A stretch of DNA of 64,000 nt from Corallium rubrum (taxonomy: Eukaryota > Cnidaria > Anthozoa > Scleralcyonacea > Coralliidae): assembly GCA_964035015.1 (NCBI GenBank), contig OZ036005.1:7363688-7427687 (forward strand), read 5' to 3'. The stretch's first letter is position 1. Every line of letters starts with the position of its first letter. The notes beneath the pieces are model-generated. The model saw nothing but the letters and a program-made list of their open reading frames with translations. It was not told the origin of the DNA and made no database searches. The translations under genes and the position numbers were made by a program. Shown here one piece after another: positions 12,255 through 24,880 of the stretch.

Positions 12255-12291
12255 CCAGACAATCAAGACGTATGCGGAAATCAAAACGCAA
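12255..12291 (+). CDS. Candidate 37-bp exon (start of EGF-like module)
   Basis: The acceptor AAATTTCTCAG precedes it and the strong donor A|GTAAGTATA follows. The 37 nt read PDNQDVCGNQNA from phase 0 and leave one base, exactly the phase needed by the TLDc exon at 13419. The Cys and the N-Q-N run resemble the start of an EGF-like repeat, but the segment is too short to classify. It is supported only by splice sites and phase. Confidence 0.5.
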
Positions 12292-13418
12292 GTAAGTATA
12301 TAAGAATGTTTGAAGAATGTTGGATTGCTAAGTATATTGCATTCGGTTCAACCTCACATGGTATATCTTCTTGTCTTCGACCCGCTTTAATTATTGTCTA
12401 CTTATCAAATTCATTAAAAATTCATGAAGAAAATTCAAAAGAAATATTTATTTAATCCATATATGTAATCGCATAAAGATTCGTCCTGATTTACATAAAC
12501 ACGGCTATTTAGATGCGTCCATTTGATAAGTAGGATAAAGCATTCGCAGCCGATCTGAGCTCGCTTGCAGCTCCCTTTGTAAATCAGATGCAGATCACTG
12601 CTCATCCTTTACCTATTACATCTCAAATCATTCATAATTCATGAGGAAACCACAAAGGAAATCAGTACCGTGTCTGTGGTTTGGATATCGGTGGAAGAAA
12701 TTTCATAAATTAAGCAAACTTTTACCACGATATTCTCTTAAAATACTGATTTGTTTGAGATGCTATATCAAACACTCGGAGGAGTGTTTCATCAGGATAT
12801 TCAAACACTGACCTCGAAATTTGTTCAAAAACCTCCGCTTCGCTTCGGTTTTCAACAAAGTTCTCAGTGTTTGGATATCCTGATGAAATACCATACTTTA
12901 TGTGTTATAACTATATATAGCTTTTAGTACCATAGCTTTAAAGAGGTGATCTTAAAGTTCCCAGGCTAATTTTATTGTTAGTGGAAAGATTTGGTTGCAT
13001 GGGTGTTTGTAAAGAAAAGAGGAGAAAGAATTGAGTCACGGTACTTCGTATTATCTTTTCTGAACACATAATTAAAACAGTGTTATGAAAAAACAAACTC
13101 GCGACCATGCGGTTCGCATACACTGCAGATGACACCTTTAATAATCAAGTGGAATTAGTCTCTCACCACTGAGGACCGGAGTATAGCCCAATTAGGTCCC
13201 GTTCACACTATACCGATCGATAGGTTCTCATGCCGGCACGAAACGGCAATTGCAAATATATAATAATTATGCCGTACAATACAACCAAACACCACGCTCT
13301 GTTCGTAGCTTTTTGTTTCTTAAAATGGCAGTTATTACTTTTTCACTTTGCTATATAGTTCATAGTTGTAATTTGTATTTTTCAAAAAAAATATTCACTT
13401 CGTCCTTTATTGTCATAG
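12292..13418. other. Intron-like sequence with a palindromic MITE-like segment
   Basis: No coding signal is seen. At 12785-12889 the arms GTTTCATCAGGATATTC and its near complement GGATATCCTGATGAAAT enclose about 60 bp. The region from about 12890 onward recurs in inverted orientation up to 59770. Confidence 0.6.
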
Positions 13419-14325
13419 ATGGACTCAACTCGTCCGTCATTTTAAAAAGAAAAGACGACTACATCAAACAACTTCTGCTTTGGCTCAACAATAAAGAATG
13501 GTCTCTTCTTTACCGAGCTTCCCAAGATGGATGGGAAGCTAACGACTTCCATTCGCGATGTGACAACAAAGGACCAACAGTGACCATTATTGAAGTTGGA
13601 CAATACATTTTTGGTGGATACACAGACGTTTCTTGGGGAGGTTTGAATAATAAGATATTTGTCAGGCAAATTTCTTAAATGTCATTTTTCTTTGGTCAAT
13701 TGTTTTTCACTTCATGTCGTGCGTCTTAATCAATTTAATATGGAGTTGAAATTTCTTAAATGTCATTTTCCTTTGGTCAATTGTTTCCCACTTCATTTCG
13801 TGCGTCTTAATCAATTTAATATGGAGTTGACTCAAAACTCTGTGCTCTTCCTCAGAGCCGTATTGTACGAGATATATCACTGACTACATTTCAAGCATTC
13901 TATTGTGTGAGTTTCACAAACAAACCAATGCCGCGTGAGTGACTAGGGACTGTAATTTATTTTCAAAAATACACCCTGTTTATTTCCATTTTGAAGGGCC
14001 ACGTGGATACAAAGAAAGTACCGAATCCTTCTTGTTCTCTCTTCGCAACAACGACAACTTAGAGCCATTCAAATCCTCCGTTTACAGATCTCCGCTACAT
14101 GCTATATACCAGAATCCTAGCTACGGTCCAACATTTGGGATTGGTTATGATATCAACATCAAGAGTGAAGCCAATACCCGAATTGGTTCTTACACCAATT
14201 TCGGTTGCACTTATGAACTTCCACCTGGATACGCTTATGGTCAAGAAAATGCCAGGGCTCTCTTTGCCGGACGTTATAATAACTTTCTTCTGACTGAATT
14301 TGAAGTGTTTTATTTGTGTAATTAA
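13419..14325 (+). CDS. TLDc-domain exons, copy A (13419-13640, 13997-14325)
   Basis: Exon one follows TTTATTGTCATAG and ends before a GT at 13641; exon two follows CATTTTGAAG and ends at TAA 14323-14325. Together they encode a TLDc domain: LLYRASQDGW, FHSRCDNKGPT and IFGGYTDVSW in the first, FLFSLRN, NPSYGPTFGIGYDI, ELPPGYAYG and EFEVFYL in the second. Phases match (1 nt left over at both junctions). TLDc domains occur in oxidation-resistance proteins and, in cnidarians, in extracellular multidomain proteins. With the PAN exon upstream this looks like a PAN-EGF-TLDc gene. The TLDc part itself shows no lesion, although the PAN exon does. A minus-strand duplicate lies at 58252-59077. Confidence 0.8.
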
Positions 14326-15673
14326 ATTTATAAGGAATGTTAGTTTTTTTGGGACTTGGGTGTTAGAAATTTCGCCTACCATATGTTATATATCAACAGT
14401 CTTAATGACTTTTTAATCTTGGTGTAACTATATTTATTAACTAGGAGTGCATGGGAATGTTGAACAGCACTAAATTGAAATTATTTGTCGGGGGGTTTTG
14501 CGTTAATAAAATCATCTTTTGGGGGAAATTAACTATAAAATTTATACTGGGTCAGTTGTTTTTTTACATGGTGTAAACTTCATGAATATTTATTAAGTGA
14601 ACATGCAGTATAGCAGTTTATAAAATAACATGTATTCTACGCAAGCGCTGATTGGTCAATACCCATGTTTGGATCAGGCTATCCAAACAAGGAAATTTGC
14701 AAGCAATTTTGAGTGACGCCTTTTATACACTTTAATCTAATTTTTTTAGTACTGCATGACACAAATAAAATAGCATTGGTAAATAGGCCTACAGGTATGT
14801 GCATAAGGGCTTCAACACGGAAAAGTTTTAAATAAGCGACGGCGAAGAACTAAATGTCGAATTACAAGCAAACAAATAATTTCTTGAACGAATCTTAAAG
14901 TTAAAAAAACAACACCGTCTTCGAGTCTTTTTCAGGCAGTAAAAAACAACAACACTATATATGTTTATATACTGTGAGAGAACTATAACCAAGCATGAAA
15001 TTGTTTTGCGGTCCTGTTGTGTTCAAGAGCCAAGCTAAACTTGCTAAAATATACGGTAGTTCGTACTTTAATATGGTAAACAATACAACGTGATTTGGAA
15101 AGTACACGTTTTGAAAACGATCTTAAAACAGAATAACATTCTGTACAAATACCTTTCATTTTCTTGGCTGATGAACTCATTTGGTAAAAGAAAAAGACTT
15201 TGTCGATATGAAGTAAAATACCCAAGAGCTCTCGACATAAAATCCAAATCTGGCGATGAAAATATTTTTTCGGAAGCTACAGTTTCAGCGGCTTTTTACG
15301 GCCAAGAATATTTTTCTTGTATTTGCTCTAAAACCACGAGCCAGACGCTGAGGCGGTTGATTCTAGCAATGTTTAAGCGTTTTCCTAATAATATTCGCTG
15401 TTTTCGATGGCCAGAGTTCACTTCTTTATTAACATTCCCATCTTTAATGTTGAATTTGTCGGCAAAATAATTTTTGGATTACTTTCTTTCTCGTTTCGCT
15501 CGCCCTGCAGCTCGTCGCCGAGACGGTAAAAGGCGAAATGTGATTGGTTGTTTATGCGTCTGGGGAAAAATAGGCGAAACGTGATTGGTAGTTGATGAAT
15601 TTCGGGAGAATATGTATTCCTATCACTATTTTTTCCCACAAAATCTGTTATTTTATTGTCGGTCATTTTATAA
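14326..15673. other. Gene-free sequence after TLDc copy A
   Basis: It begins with a roughly 100-bp block (14436-14540) that recurs in direct orientation at 17018-17110 and inverted at 55545-55650 and 58040-58165, thus bracketing the gypsy remnants. The rest is AT-rich with no supported ORF. A GTTTGGATCAGGCTATCC motif at 14667 is the same as in the palindrome at 15674-15860. Confidence 0.55.
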
Positions 15674-15860
15674 AAGAAATACCTAATGGGTTTCCATGTT
15701 TGGATAGCCTGATCCAAACACTCGGGATGTTGCTCGACTTTCTAAAGCTAAAAAACACTCACCTGGCGGCTCGTGTTTTTTTTCGCTTTTCGAAAGTCTC
15801 GCAACATCCCTCGTGTTTGGATGAGGCTATCGAAACAAGGAAACCCATTAGGTATTTCTT
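15674..15860. mobile_element. Palindromic MITE-like element
   Basis: The arms start with AAGAAATACCTAATGGGTTT and its exact complement and stay about 90% complementary for some 70 bp, leaving a short loop around 15765. No coding capacity. The element abuts the truncated end of the gypsy remnant, so it may have been involved in the deletion there. Confidence 0.8.
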
Positions 15861-16990
15861 AATTCTTTTGTAAAAGGAACAAATATCGCACTTGGAGATG
15901 AAACTGGTCAATTCCTTGGTAATTTCTGGCTAGTAGACCACTTCTCTAGCCCGCCTAAGGCATCCCTGAATACCGATGTGGGACGCATGTATTTTCTCTT
16001 TGACCTTTCGTCTAAGCGTTGGTGGTATCACGGCTCTTTGACCTTTGAAAATTATTTTCTCCTGAGTTAAAAATTCGCCGCGTATGCTGCAGAACGGACG
16101 TAGATCATTCGACACTCGATACTTGGGTTTTCTGTTCTGGCCATCCATCCACTATTGTTCGCATTAGTCGACGTATGGGGTCAACAGCAGTTTCTTTTTG
16201 TATAGCTCTTGGATTTGTGGTTCCGACATTGGCAAAAACTGTTGAGTGCGGACATGCTCAGTTTCTTCTTCTGCATCTGATCTCTTGCAGGACCTCAAAT
16301 GGGCTCTTGAGAGAGTATCAGGAATATACATCTCTTTTCCAGGTTTGTAACGACTTTCAACATCATACTGCTATAGTTGGAGAAGTAACCTTTGTAACCG
16401 CTTCGGTGCTGTTGCTAGAGGTTTTCTCGCGATTGAGACAAGTGGCTTGTGGTCTGTCCGCAAAACAACATTTCTTCCATAGACATACTGGTGGTTGTGC
16501 TCAAGGCCAAATACTTGTGCGAGTAATTCTTTCTCGATTTGCGAATATCGTCTTTCAGCCTGAGTCAGAGCTCTGCTTGCAAATGTCACTGGCTGGTCAT
16601 TCTGTGTGGGACCAAATCCCAATCCACTATAGATTGACCTTCTGTTGGGTCATTTGAGTTTAAATACCTCCGTACAGGTGCAGTAGAAACTAATTCCTTG
16701 ATCTTGTTGAATGACTCGTTGTATTGTTTTGTCCACTCCCATGCTGCATGACATCCTTGTGAATTAATTTCCTAATTCGCACATAGAAGACAGTCCGTTT
16801 AGGAATTTCGAGAGATAGGTCACCATACCAATGGGCCTTCAAACTGCTTCGACGTTCTTTGGTTTCTCCATTCTAGTAATAGCTTCTACTTTCGACCGGT
16901 CCGGCCTTAAGCCATTCTGTAAGCGTGTGCCCGATGAATGGTATATATACTAGTGCATTTGAATTCGAACTTCGCTTTATTCAGTTGGAT
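15861..16990 (-). pseudogene. Ty3/gypsy pol remnant, copy A
   Basis: On the minus strand, from 16990 downwards, come the end of the reverse transcriptase (frameshifted), RNase H (16622-16371, with SQIEKELLA and TDHKPLVSI) and the H2C2 zinc-binding start of integrase (16148-15930, HASHIGIQGCLRRAREVVY). The integrase core and LTR are missing and replaced by the palindrome at 15674-15860. The more complete duplicate is at 55690-57740 on the plus strand. Multiple stops and frameshifts make it inactive. Confidence 0.88.
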
Positions 16991-17212
16991 AAATAAGAAA
17001 TAAGTAACTTATTAACTAGGAGTGCGTGAATGGGAATGTTGAATAAAACTGAAATTATCTGTCGGGGAATTTTGAGTTAAAGTCACCTTTTGGGGGTAAG
17101 TTGAACATATATAGTTTATAATGTGCCGCGTTTCTCTCTAGTGCGCTCTGAGAGCTAACTGAAGTTAATTGCCACACAATATCCATAGTGACATAGTGTA
17201 GGGAAAAATATA

Positions 17213-17680
17213 GTGGAGTGGAGTGGCGTGGCGTGGAATGGAGTGGAGTGGAGTGGAGTGGAGTGGCGTGGCGTGGCGTGGCGTGGCGTGGCGTGGAGTG
17301 GAGTGGAGTGGAGTGGAGTGGAGTGGAGTGGAGTGGAGTGGAGTGGAGTGGAGTGGAGTGGAGTGGAGTGGAGTGGAGTGGAGTGGAGTGGAGTGGAGTG
17401 GAGAGGAGTAGAGTAGAGTAGAGTAGAGTAGAGTAGAGTAGAGTAGAGTAGAGTAGAGTAGAGTAGAGTAGAGTAGAGTAGAGTAGAGTAGAGTAGGGTA
17501 GGGTAGGGTAGGGTAGGGTAGGGTAGGGTAGGTAGGGTAGGGTAGGGTAGGGTAGGGTAGGGTAGGGTAGGGTAGGGTAGGGTAGGGTAGGGTAGGGTAG
17601 GGTAGGGTAGGGTAGGGTAGGGTAGGGTAGGGTAGGGTAGGGTAGGGTAGAGTAGAGTAGAGTAGAGTAGAGTAGAGAAT
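17213..17680. repeat. Layered pentamer array (GAGTG/GCGTG/GAGTA/GGGTA)
   Basis: Homogeneous blocks: GAGTG with inner GCGTG runs (17213-17403), GAGTA (17406-17495), GGGTA (17496-17650, about 31 units with one 1-bp deletion near 17531), then GAGTA again to 17680. The GGGTA block sits inside GAGTA on both sides. The 211-aa and 60-70-aa ORFs here are repeat translation. Confidence 0.97.
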
Positions 17681-18224
17681 AGTAAAATGGAGTGTAGTGA
17701 GGCTGAGGCTGACCTCCAACTTTGAAAAGTGACTCAGTACGTGTTTAAACGTGGCTAATAAAAAAAAAACAAACTCAAAGATAACTGAGAAAAACAACAA
17801 CTTGTCATAAACTCAATTATCAAATCAAACCTCACTTGAAAATTTTGAAGCCTAAAATCTAAGCCTAAAATTTTTATTTTAGCCAAATAGTTGTATTTAC
17901 GTCTCAAGAATTTGCTGAATAAATTAGTTTTTAATTAATTTTGTCTTTGCTGACACCAGAACACTCCAAGTTTCGTCGTTGGATATAAACTCCAACCATT
18001 GGCAGAACCAACTGGAGACTTTCTAGAGAGATATTAGCTACAGCTGTCTTAGCTTGGCTATGTCCATGAACCAAACATTTACTTAGTTAATTACATTTAG
18101 TAATTTAAAGAACATTTGAACGATTTTCTCAATTCACACCTGAACTGAAGATATTAATAAATAAGGTCATAAATATACGTCTTTTAACATTTTAAAATTT
18201 AAACAATTTAACAGTCAGTTTAGT

Positions 18225-18225
<1 letters not shown>

Positions 18226-18287
<62 letters not shown>
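18226..18287. repeat. (AT)n microsatellite
   Basis: About 30 AT units. The same position in unit A (8443-8453) has only about five, and the inverted duplicate has a long run at 54304-54384. Confidence 0.97.
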
Positions 18288-18288
<1 letters not shown>

Positions 18289-18870
18289 GGCACAAGCGGC
18301 TGTTACAGGCAGTTGGGTTCCAAGCTACACTGATGAGATATATACTTTGGTGAAGGTGTTCAGTACAACTTAACTATTTACTTAATAATATAATACAATT
18401 TTTTTTAAGTTTGTTTAACTGAATGTAATATATATGTTAATTTTAACAGGTTTTGAAATTAACTGACTATTAAGTAATGCCATTAATGATTTAATGCAAT
18501 GTTCGGCAGACTAATATGTGTGCATTTTTTAACACAAATATATTTTTGCGCGAAGTTTGTGTAATTATTTTAAGCTAAAAGTATATAAAAATATAAATTT
18601 TGTTGCGCTTTATAACTCTTTATATTTTTCTTTCTTTATTTGTTTGTATATTCAATCCTTGTACATGTAATATATACACAGTACAGCCCGTTTATCAATA
18701 ATATATTCAAAAACGCAACAAAAGAAATATATAATTTTTTTTTGTATGTTTTTGCTGTACAAGCTGTCGTAAGTTAAACTCAGAGAAAAAATCTGAGCTT
18801 AAGACGGGACTCGAACCCAGAACCTTCCGAATGCCAGCCGGACTCTGTCACCTAAATCTATACGTATATA

Positions 18871-19222
18871 AATACGTTCCAAGGAGGGCTCTTAGATCTG
18901 GAGACAATTAAGCTGCTTCTCTGTCACCTATAATATTGCCTTAAGTCGTATGGTTTTAGAGCATTTTCGGTTTGTGCACCAGCTCTATGGAACAATCTGC
19001 CAATTGAAATTAGGCGTAGTCCTACTGTGGTTATTTTTAAACAAAAACTGAAGACGTATCTTTTTAGACTTGCGTATTATTAATTTATTAACATTTTTTA
19101 TATTATTAGTTACTAGGTTTTTAAGTTGTATATAATTGTATCTATATGTATATTTGTAAAGCGCATTTGGGCATTTTTGGAGACTGCGCTATACGAAATT
19201 GAAAATATTATTATTATTATTG
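18871..19222 (+). mobile_element. Non-LTR retrotransposon (CR1/L2-like) 3' end, copy B
   Basis: Duplicate of 9236-9590. The C-terminal frame runs 18940-19083 (SYGFRAFSVCAPALWNNLP to a stop), followed by the 3' tail ending in ATTATTATT. It was copied with unit B, not inserted independently. Confidence 0.85.
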
Positions 19223-20770
19223 GAACATTTTATTATATTTAAGAAAGATGTAAGTTTTAGTTGGCATTGGGAACCATATAAGGGAGTAAATGAGGTAATT
19301 TTAATAATTTGAGTAAAAGCTCATGAAGTTTAGAACGGCCCTTTTGAAATAAAAAACTGCACTGCTCATTTTGGAAAATGGAACACTTTACGATGACCCC
19401 TGATTTCTTGCTGGATTTTACGGCTTACACAAGGTCAATTTTTAAAATTTTTACCTCAATGAACTTTCAAAATAGTCCGTTGTTTCAATAAACTTGCAGT
19501 TCGTGCATGCACTGAGCAAAACACCCTTCCTTGTTTAGTTTATTGAACAGTGCGTCACAAAAATATTCAGAAATGATATACTAAATAAAACAAGGTTTTT
19601 TTCTTAAAGCTACATGTTCAACCTAATGTTATCAAGATTATTTAAACTTCTTTTAACGTTCAATTAAAATATAGTTTGTAATTTATTAAGGACAAGTGTT
19701 ATATAATAAAGACACCAGCAACGCTACAGATCGATAAATTAATGAATTATTAAGTATAATTAAACATATATGTATATCATACATATAGGAGTGTAGCATT
19801 TATACTATCTCTTATATAATAATGTAGTCTTTGATGCGATATGGAGATGTTGGCCTGTCTGCGTTTTTCTTTCTCTTTCTGTTTAAACGTTTCTGTTCTC
19901 AGCCTGGCGATATTTCACGTTTTGGCAAACCAGGAGTTGTTTGACAGCCACTATTCAACTGGAACTTTTTTGAAAACTTATAATAAAGGCAGTAAGTGAC
20001 AATATTGTTGTCTTCATACTCCTAAGATTTACGCCTGTATTCTAAGAGCTCACTCACACTCACACTCAATGCGAGTGACCCCTCACACTCAAGTGTAACT
20101 CAACATTCAACGAATCTGCACTCACCCACTCTTAGTATGGGACTACAGTCACTCTCTAACCATTCAATTGACTGACGACAAACCAATTTAGGGGCTCATT
20201 ACATGAGCCGGGTAGCCCGGTTAACTTGGCTCACGCGATTGATTAGGAACTTACTGTGCTTTTAAAACTCGCATAAACTAAATTTACAAAGAAGAATTGG
20301 TTTAGTTTAGATGTAAACAAATCTAAATGTTAATTCAAATCTCCTTTTGCAGCCGAGGAAAGAATTTCGTGACACGAGTCAGCCCGGTTATAGCCAGGCT
20401 GGCCTCATGCATGCATGCATATCGCCCTGTGGTTTTAAAATTTGGTTTAGTTTTTATGTAAGCGAATCCCAACGTTGATTCAAATCTCCACTTGTGACCG
20501 AGGAAAGAATTTTGTGACACGAGTAGGCACTTTCTGTATTCCACACTTCGTGTTTCTTATTCAAAACATTCACTCCCTCTTTTCCATTCCGCAGTAGCCG
20601 CTAAAAACTCCCCCATGTATTCAGCCCCTAAAGATGCGTGCTTATAGGACTCAAAGGGGCAATGCGCAATCCACAGTAAGCCGGAGCGAGCTGTCAATGC
20701 ACTTGCGAGTAAAAATTTCATTGTGCTCCACATATATGTTTATATTAAATAATGGTTTTGTTTGTTCAAG
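19223..20770. other. Gene-free part of unit B
   Basis: This matches 9830-11323 of unit A. There is no supported gene, only AT-rich sequence with short CACTCACACTCA runs near 20050. Confidence 0.5.
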
Positions 20771-21003
20771 CTGCTCTCCATGGTTACGTAACTGAGACGT
20801 TTTCTGTTCATACGTTACTGGAATGTCAACTCAACTGTGTGAGACTGCTTCCAAAATGCAAGTCTTTCAACTACAAAGAAAGACGGAATGATAGTTTGAA
20901 TACTTGTGAGATAAGCACCATCAGTAAAGATTTGGCAAATGTTGAAGACTTTGTTAAATATGACGAATCAATGTATGGAGAAGTTCTGAACACAACGGAA
21001 GAA
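20771..21003 (+). CDS. PAN/Apple-domain exon, copy B (intact)
   Basis: Same exon as in unit A: acceptor TTGTTCAAG, donor GAAGAA|GTAAGAG, 233 nt, ending in phase 0. The nonsense codon of copy A is a Lys codon here, so the module is open throughout. Cysteines CQLNC, KCKSF and CEI are kept. The following intron would contain the giant pentamer array. The next in-phase coding exon downstream on this strand that I can find is the fibrinogen-like exon at 34947. The long ORF that continues from it into the array is an artefact of a stop-free repeat. Confidence 0.65.
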
Positions 21004-21055
21004 GTAAGAGTAAAATATATCATGTATACCACACCGTATATAGCTATAGCATTCA

Positions 21056-24000
21056 TACACTACACTACACTACACTACACTACACTACACTACACTACAC
21101 TACACTACACTACACTACACTACACTACACTACACTACACTACACTACACTACACTACACTACACTACACTACACTACACTACACTACACTACACTACAC
21201 TACACTACACTACACTACACTACACTACACTACACTACACTACACTACACTACACTACACTACACTACACTACACTACACTACACTACACTACACTACAC
21301 TACACTACACTACACTACACTACACTACACTACACTACACTACACTACACTACACTACACTACACTACACTACACTACACTACACTACACTACACTACAC
21401 TACACTACACTACACTACACTACACTACACTACACTACACTACACTACACTACACTACACTACACTACACTACACTACACTACACTACACTACACTACAC
21501 TACACTACACTACACTACACTACACTACACTACACTACACTACACTACACTACACTACACTACACTACACTACACTACACTACACTACACTACACTACAC
21601 TACACTACACTACACTACACTACACTACACTACACTACACTACACTACACTACACTACACTACACTACACTACACTACACTACACTACACTACACTACAC
21701 TACACTACACTACACTACACTACACTACACTACACTACACTACACTACACTACACTACACTACACTACACTACACTACACTACACTACACTACACTACAC
21801 TACACTACACTACACTACACTACACTACACTACACTACACTACACTACACTACACTACACTACACTACACTACACTACACTACACTACACTACACTACAC
21901 TACACTACACTACACTACACTACACTACACTACACTACACTACACTACACTACACTACACTACACTACACTACACTACACTACACTACACTACACTACAC
22001 TACACTACACTACACTACACTACACTACACTACACTACACTACACTACACTACACTACACTACACTACACTACACTACACTACACTACACTACACTACAC
22101 TACACTACACTACACTACACTACACTACACTACACTACACTACACTACACTACACTACACTACACTACACTACACTACACTACACTACACTACACTACAC
22201 TACACTACACTACACTACACTACACTACACTACACTACACTACACTACACTACACTACACTACACTACACTACACTACACTACACTACACTACACTACAC
22301 TACACTACACTACACTACACTACACTACACTACACTACACTACACTACACTACACTACACTACACTACACTACACTACACTACACTACACTACACTACAC
22401 TACACTACACTACACTACACTACACTACACTACACTACACTACACTACACTACACTACACTACACTACACTACACTACACTACACTACACTACACTACAC
22501 TACACTACACTACACTACACTACACTACACTACACTACACTACACTACACTACACTACACTACACTACACTACACTACACTACACTACACTACACTACAC
22601 TACACTACACTACACTACACTACACTACACTACACTACACTACACTACACTACACTACACTACACTACACTACACTACACTACACTACACTACACTACAC
22701 TACACTACACTACACTACACTACACTACACTACACTACACTACACTACACTACACTACACTACACTACACTACACTACACTACACTACACTACACTACAC
22801 TACACTACACTACACTACACTACACTACACTACACTACACTACACTACACTACACTACACTACACTACACTACACTACACTACACTACACTACACTACAC
22901 TACACTACACTACACTACACTACACTACACTACACTACACTACACTACACTACACTACACTACACTACACTACACTACACTACACTACACTACACTACAC
23001 TACACTACACTACACTACACTACACTACACTACACTACACTACACTACACTACACTACACTACACTACACTACACTACACTACACTACACTACACTACAC
23101 TACACTACACTACACTACACTACACTACACTACACTACACTACACTACACTACACTACACTACACTACACTACACTACACTACACTACACTACACTACAC
23201 TACACTACACTACACTACACTACACTACACTACACTACACTACACTACACTACACTACACTACACTACACTACACTACACTACACTACACTACACTACAC
23301 TACACTACACTACACTACACTACACTACACTACACTACACTACACTACACTACACTACACTACACTACACTACACTACACTACACTACACTACACTACAC
23401 TACACTACACTACACTACACTACACTACACTACACTACACTACACTACACTACACTACACTACACTACACTACACTACACTACACTACACTACACTACAC
23501 TACACTACACTACACTACACTACACTACACTACACTACACTACACTACACTACACTACACTACACTACACTACACTACACTACACTACACTACACTACAC
23601 TACACTACACTACACTACACTACACTACACTACACTACACTACACTACACTACACTACACTACACTACACTACACTACACTACACTACACTACACTACAC
23701 TACACTACACTACACTACACTACACTACACTACACTACACTACACTACACTACACTACACTACACTACACTACACTACACTACACTACACTACACTACAC
23801 TACACTACACTACACTACACTACACTACACTACACTACACTACACTACACTACACTACACTACACTACACTACACTACACTACACTACACTACACTACAC
23901 TACACTACACTACACTACACTACACTACACTACACTACACTACACTACACTACACTACACTACACTACACTACACTACACTACACTACACTACACTACAC

Positions 24001-24327
24001 TACACTACACTACACTACACTACACTACACTACACTACACTACACTACACTACACTACACTACACTACACTACACTACACTACACTACACTACACTACAC
24101 TACACTACACTACACTACACTACACTACACTACACTACACTACACTACACTACACTACACTACACTACACTACACTACACTACACTACACTACACTACAC
24201 TACACTACACTACACTACACTACACTACACTACACTACACTACACTACACTACACTACACTACACTACACTACACTACACTACACTACACTACACTACAC
24301 TACACTACACTACACTACACTACACTA
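21056..24327. repeat. (CACTA)n pentamer array, left part (~654 units)
   Basis: About 3.27 kb of the pentamer with no variant unit that I can see. The repeat has no stop in any plus frame, giving a spurious 1208-aa frame of HYTTL units. Left flank and position equal the short CACTA block of unit A at 11611. Confidence 0.98.
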
Positions 24328-24329
24328 TT

Positions 24330-24500
24330 GATTTTTATTACAAATTTAAAGAACATACAGGTGATGGGACTTGCTTAGAACCTAATTGGATGACTAATAA
24401 TGCCGTTAATGGTCATTTACAAGTTGATTATAACAATAAAATAGAATATTGTAGATTGAAAGTTAATAGGAAAGTGAATAATAATTCACTCGTAATATAG
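24330..24500 (+). pseudogene. 3' end of an unrecognised ORF in the insert
   Basis: From the array edge 56 codons remain open and end at TAG 24498-24500, with the sequence HTGDGTCLEPNWMTNN in the middle. Composition is coding-like (charged and hydrophilic, two Cys), and the frame is cut at its 5' side by the array. I do not recognise the family. Its stop overlaps the convergent gene by 15 bp. Confidence 0.4.
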
Positions 24501-24880
24501 CAGGTTAAAGTTTGGGAAATTAGGAGGTTTCGATAGTTTTAAAGAAACTAAAGCATCATCGACTAACTTAACAATAAGATCTTCAATGTTCTTAGTAAAA
24601 ACTCGGTATACTGAAATGTCATTAAATATATCATTAGATAAACAGGTTGAATCAGTTAGTTGAAAGTTCAGAAATGTTTTAGCAGCTTTGATAACATCCT
24701 CAGGATCACAAAAATAGGTTGAAGAAAATTTATCAATGAACTCACTAAGAAAATTACCATCCAAAGAAGAGCATTCAATAAGGTGAGCGTCGATTAAGTA
24801 CGATGAGACTTGAGCATGACATAGACGACGAACCGGAGATATTCATATAATGAGCGTCAATATCAGGATCAATAAAACCA
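24486..24880 (-). CDS. Unrecognised ORF, C-terminal part of the insert gene
   Basis: The frame is open on the minus strand from about 24855 to the stop at 24486 (the ATG at 24764 is internal to the homogeneous coding region). Upstream of that ATG it reads RRLCHAQVSSYLIDAHLIEC, then DGNFLSEFIDKFSS and IEDLIVKLVDDALVSLKL, an amphipathic, helix-rich domain. It overlaps the end of the 345-aa frame (24775-25812) in a different frame, so the two are probably one protein separated by a frameshift or a sequencing indel near 24840-24860. No family recognised. Confidence 0.4.

Larger units (their letters stand above)
17681..21055. repeat. Direct duplication unit B
   Basis: Unit B starts with the array-flanking repeat and then follows unit A from 17901. 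Unlike A it retains the uninterrupted CACTTGAAAATTTTGAAGCC segment where the mitochondrial insertion sits in A. It carries the LINE end (18871-19222), the tRNA-like segment (18765-18850) and the PAN exon. Confidence 0.92.

Noticed and set aside
20752-24378. 1208-aa ORF of HYTTL repeats, and the 2619-aa ORF at 26094-33953
   Set aside because: Pure translation of a pentamer lacking stop codons; unit number is unstable and no codon-level constraint is visible.
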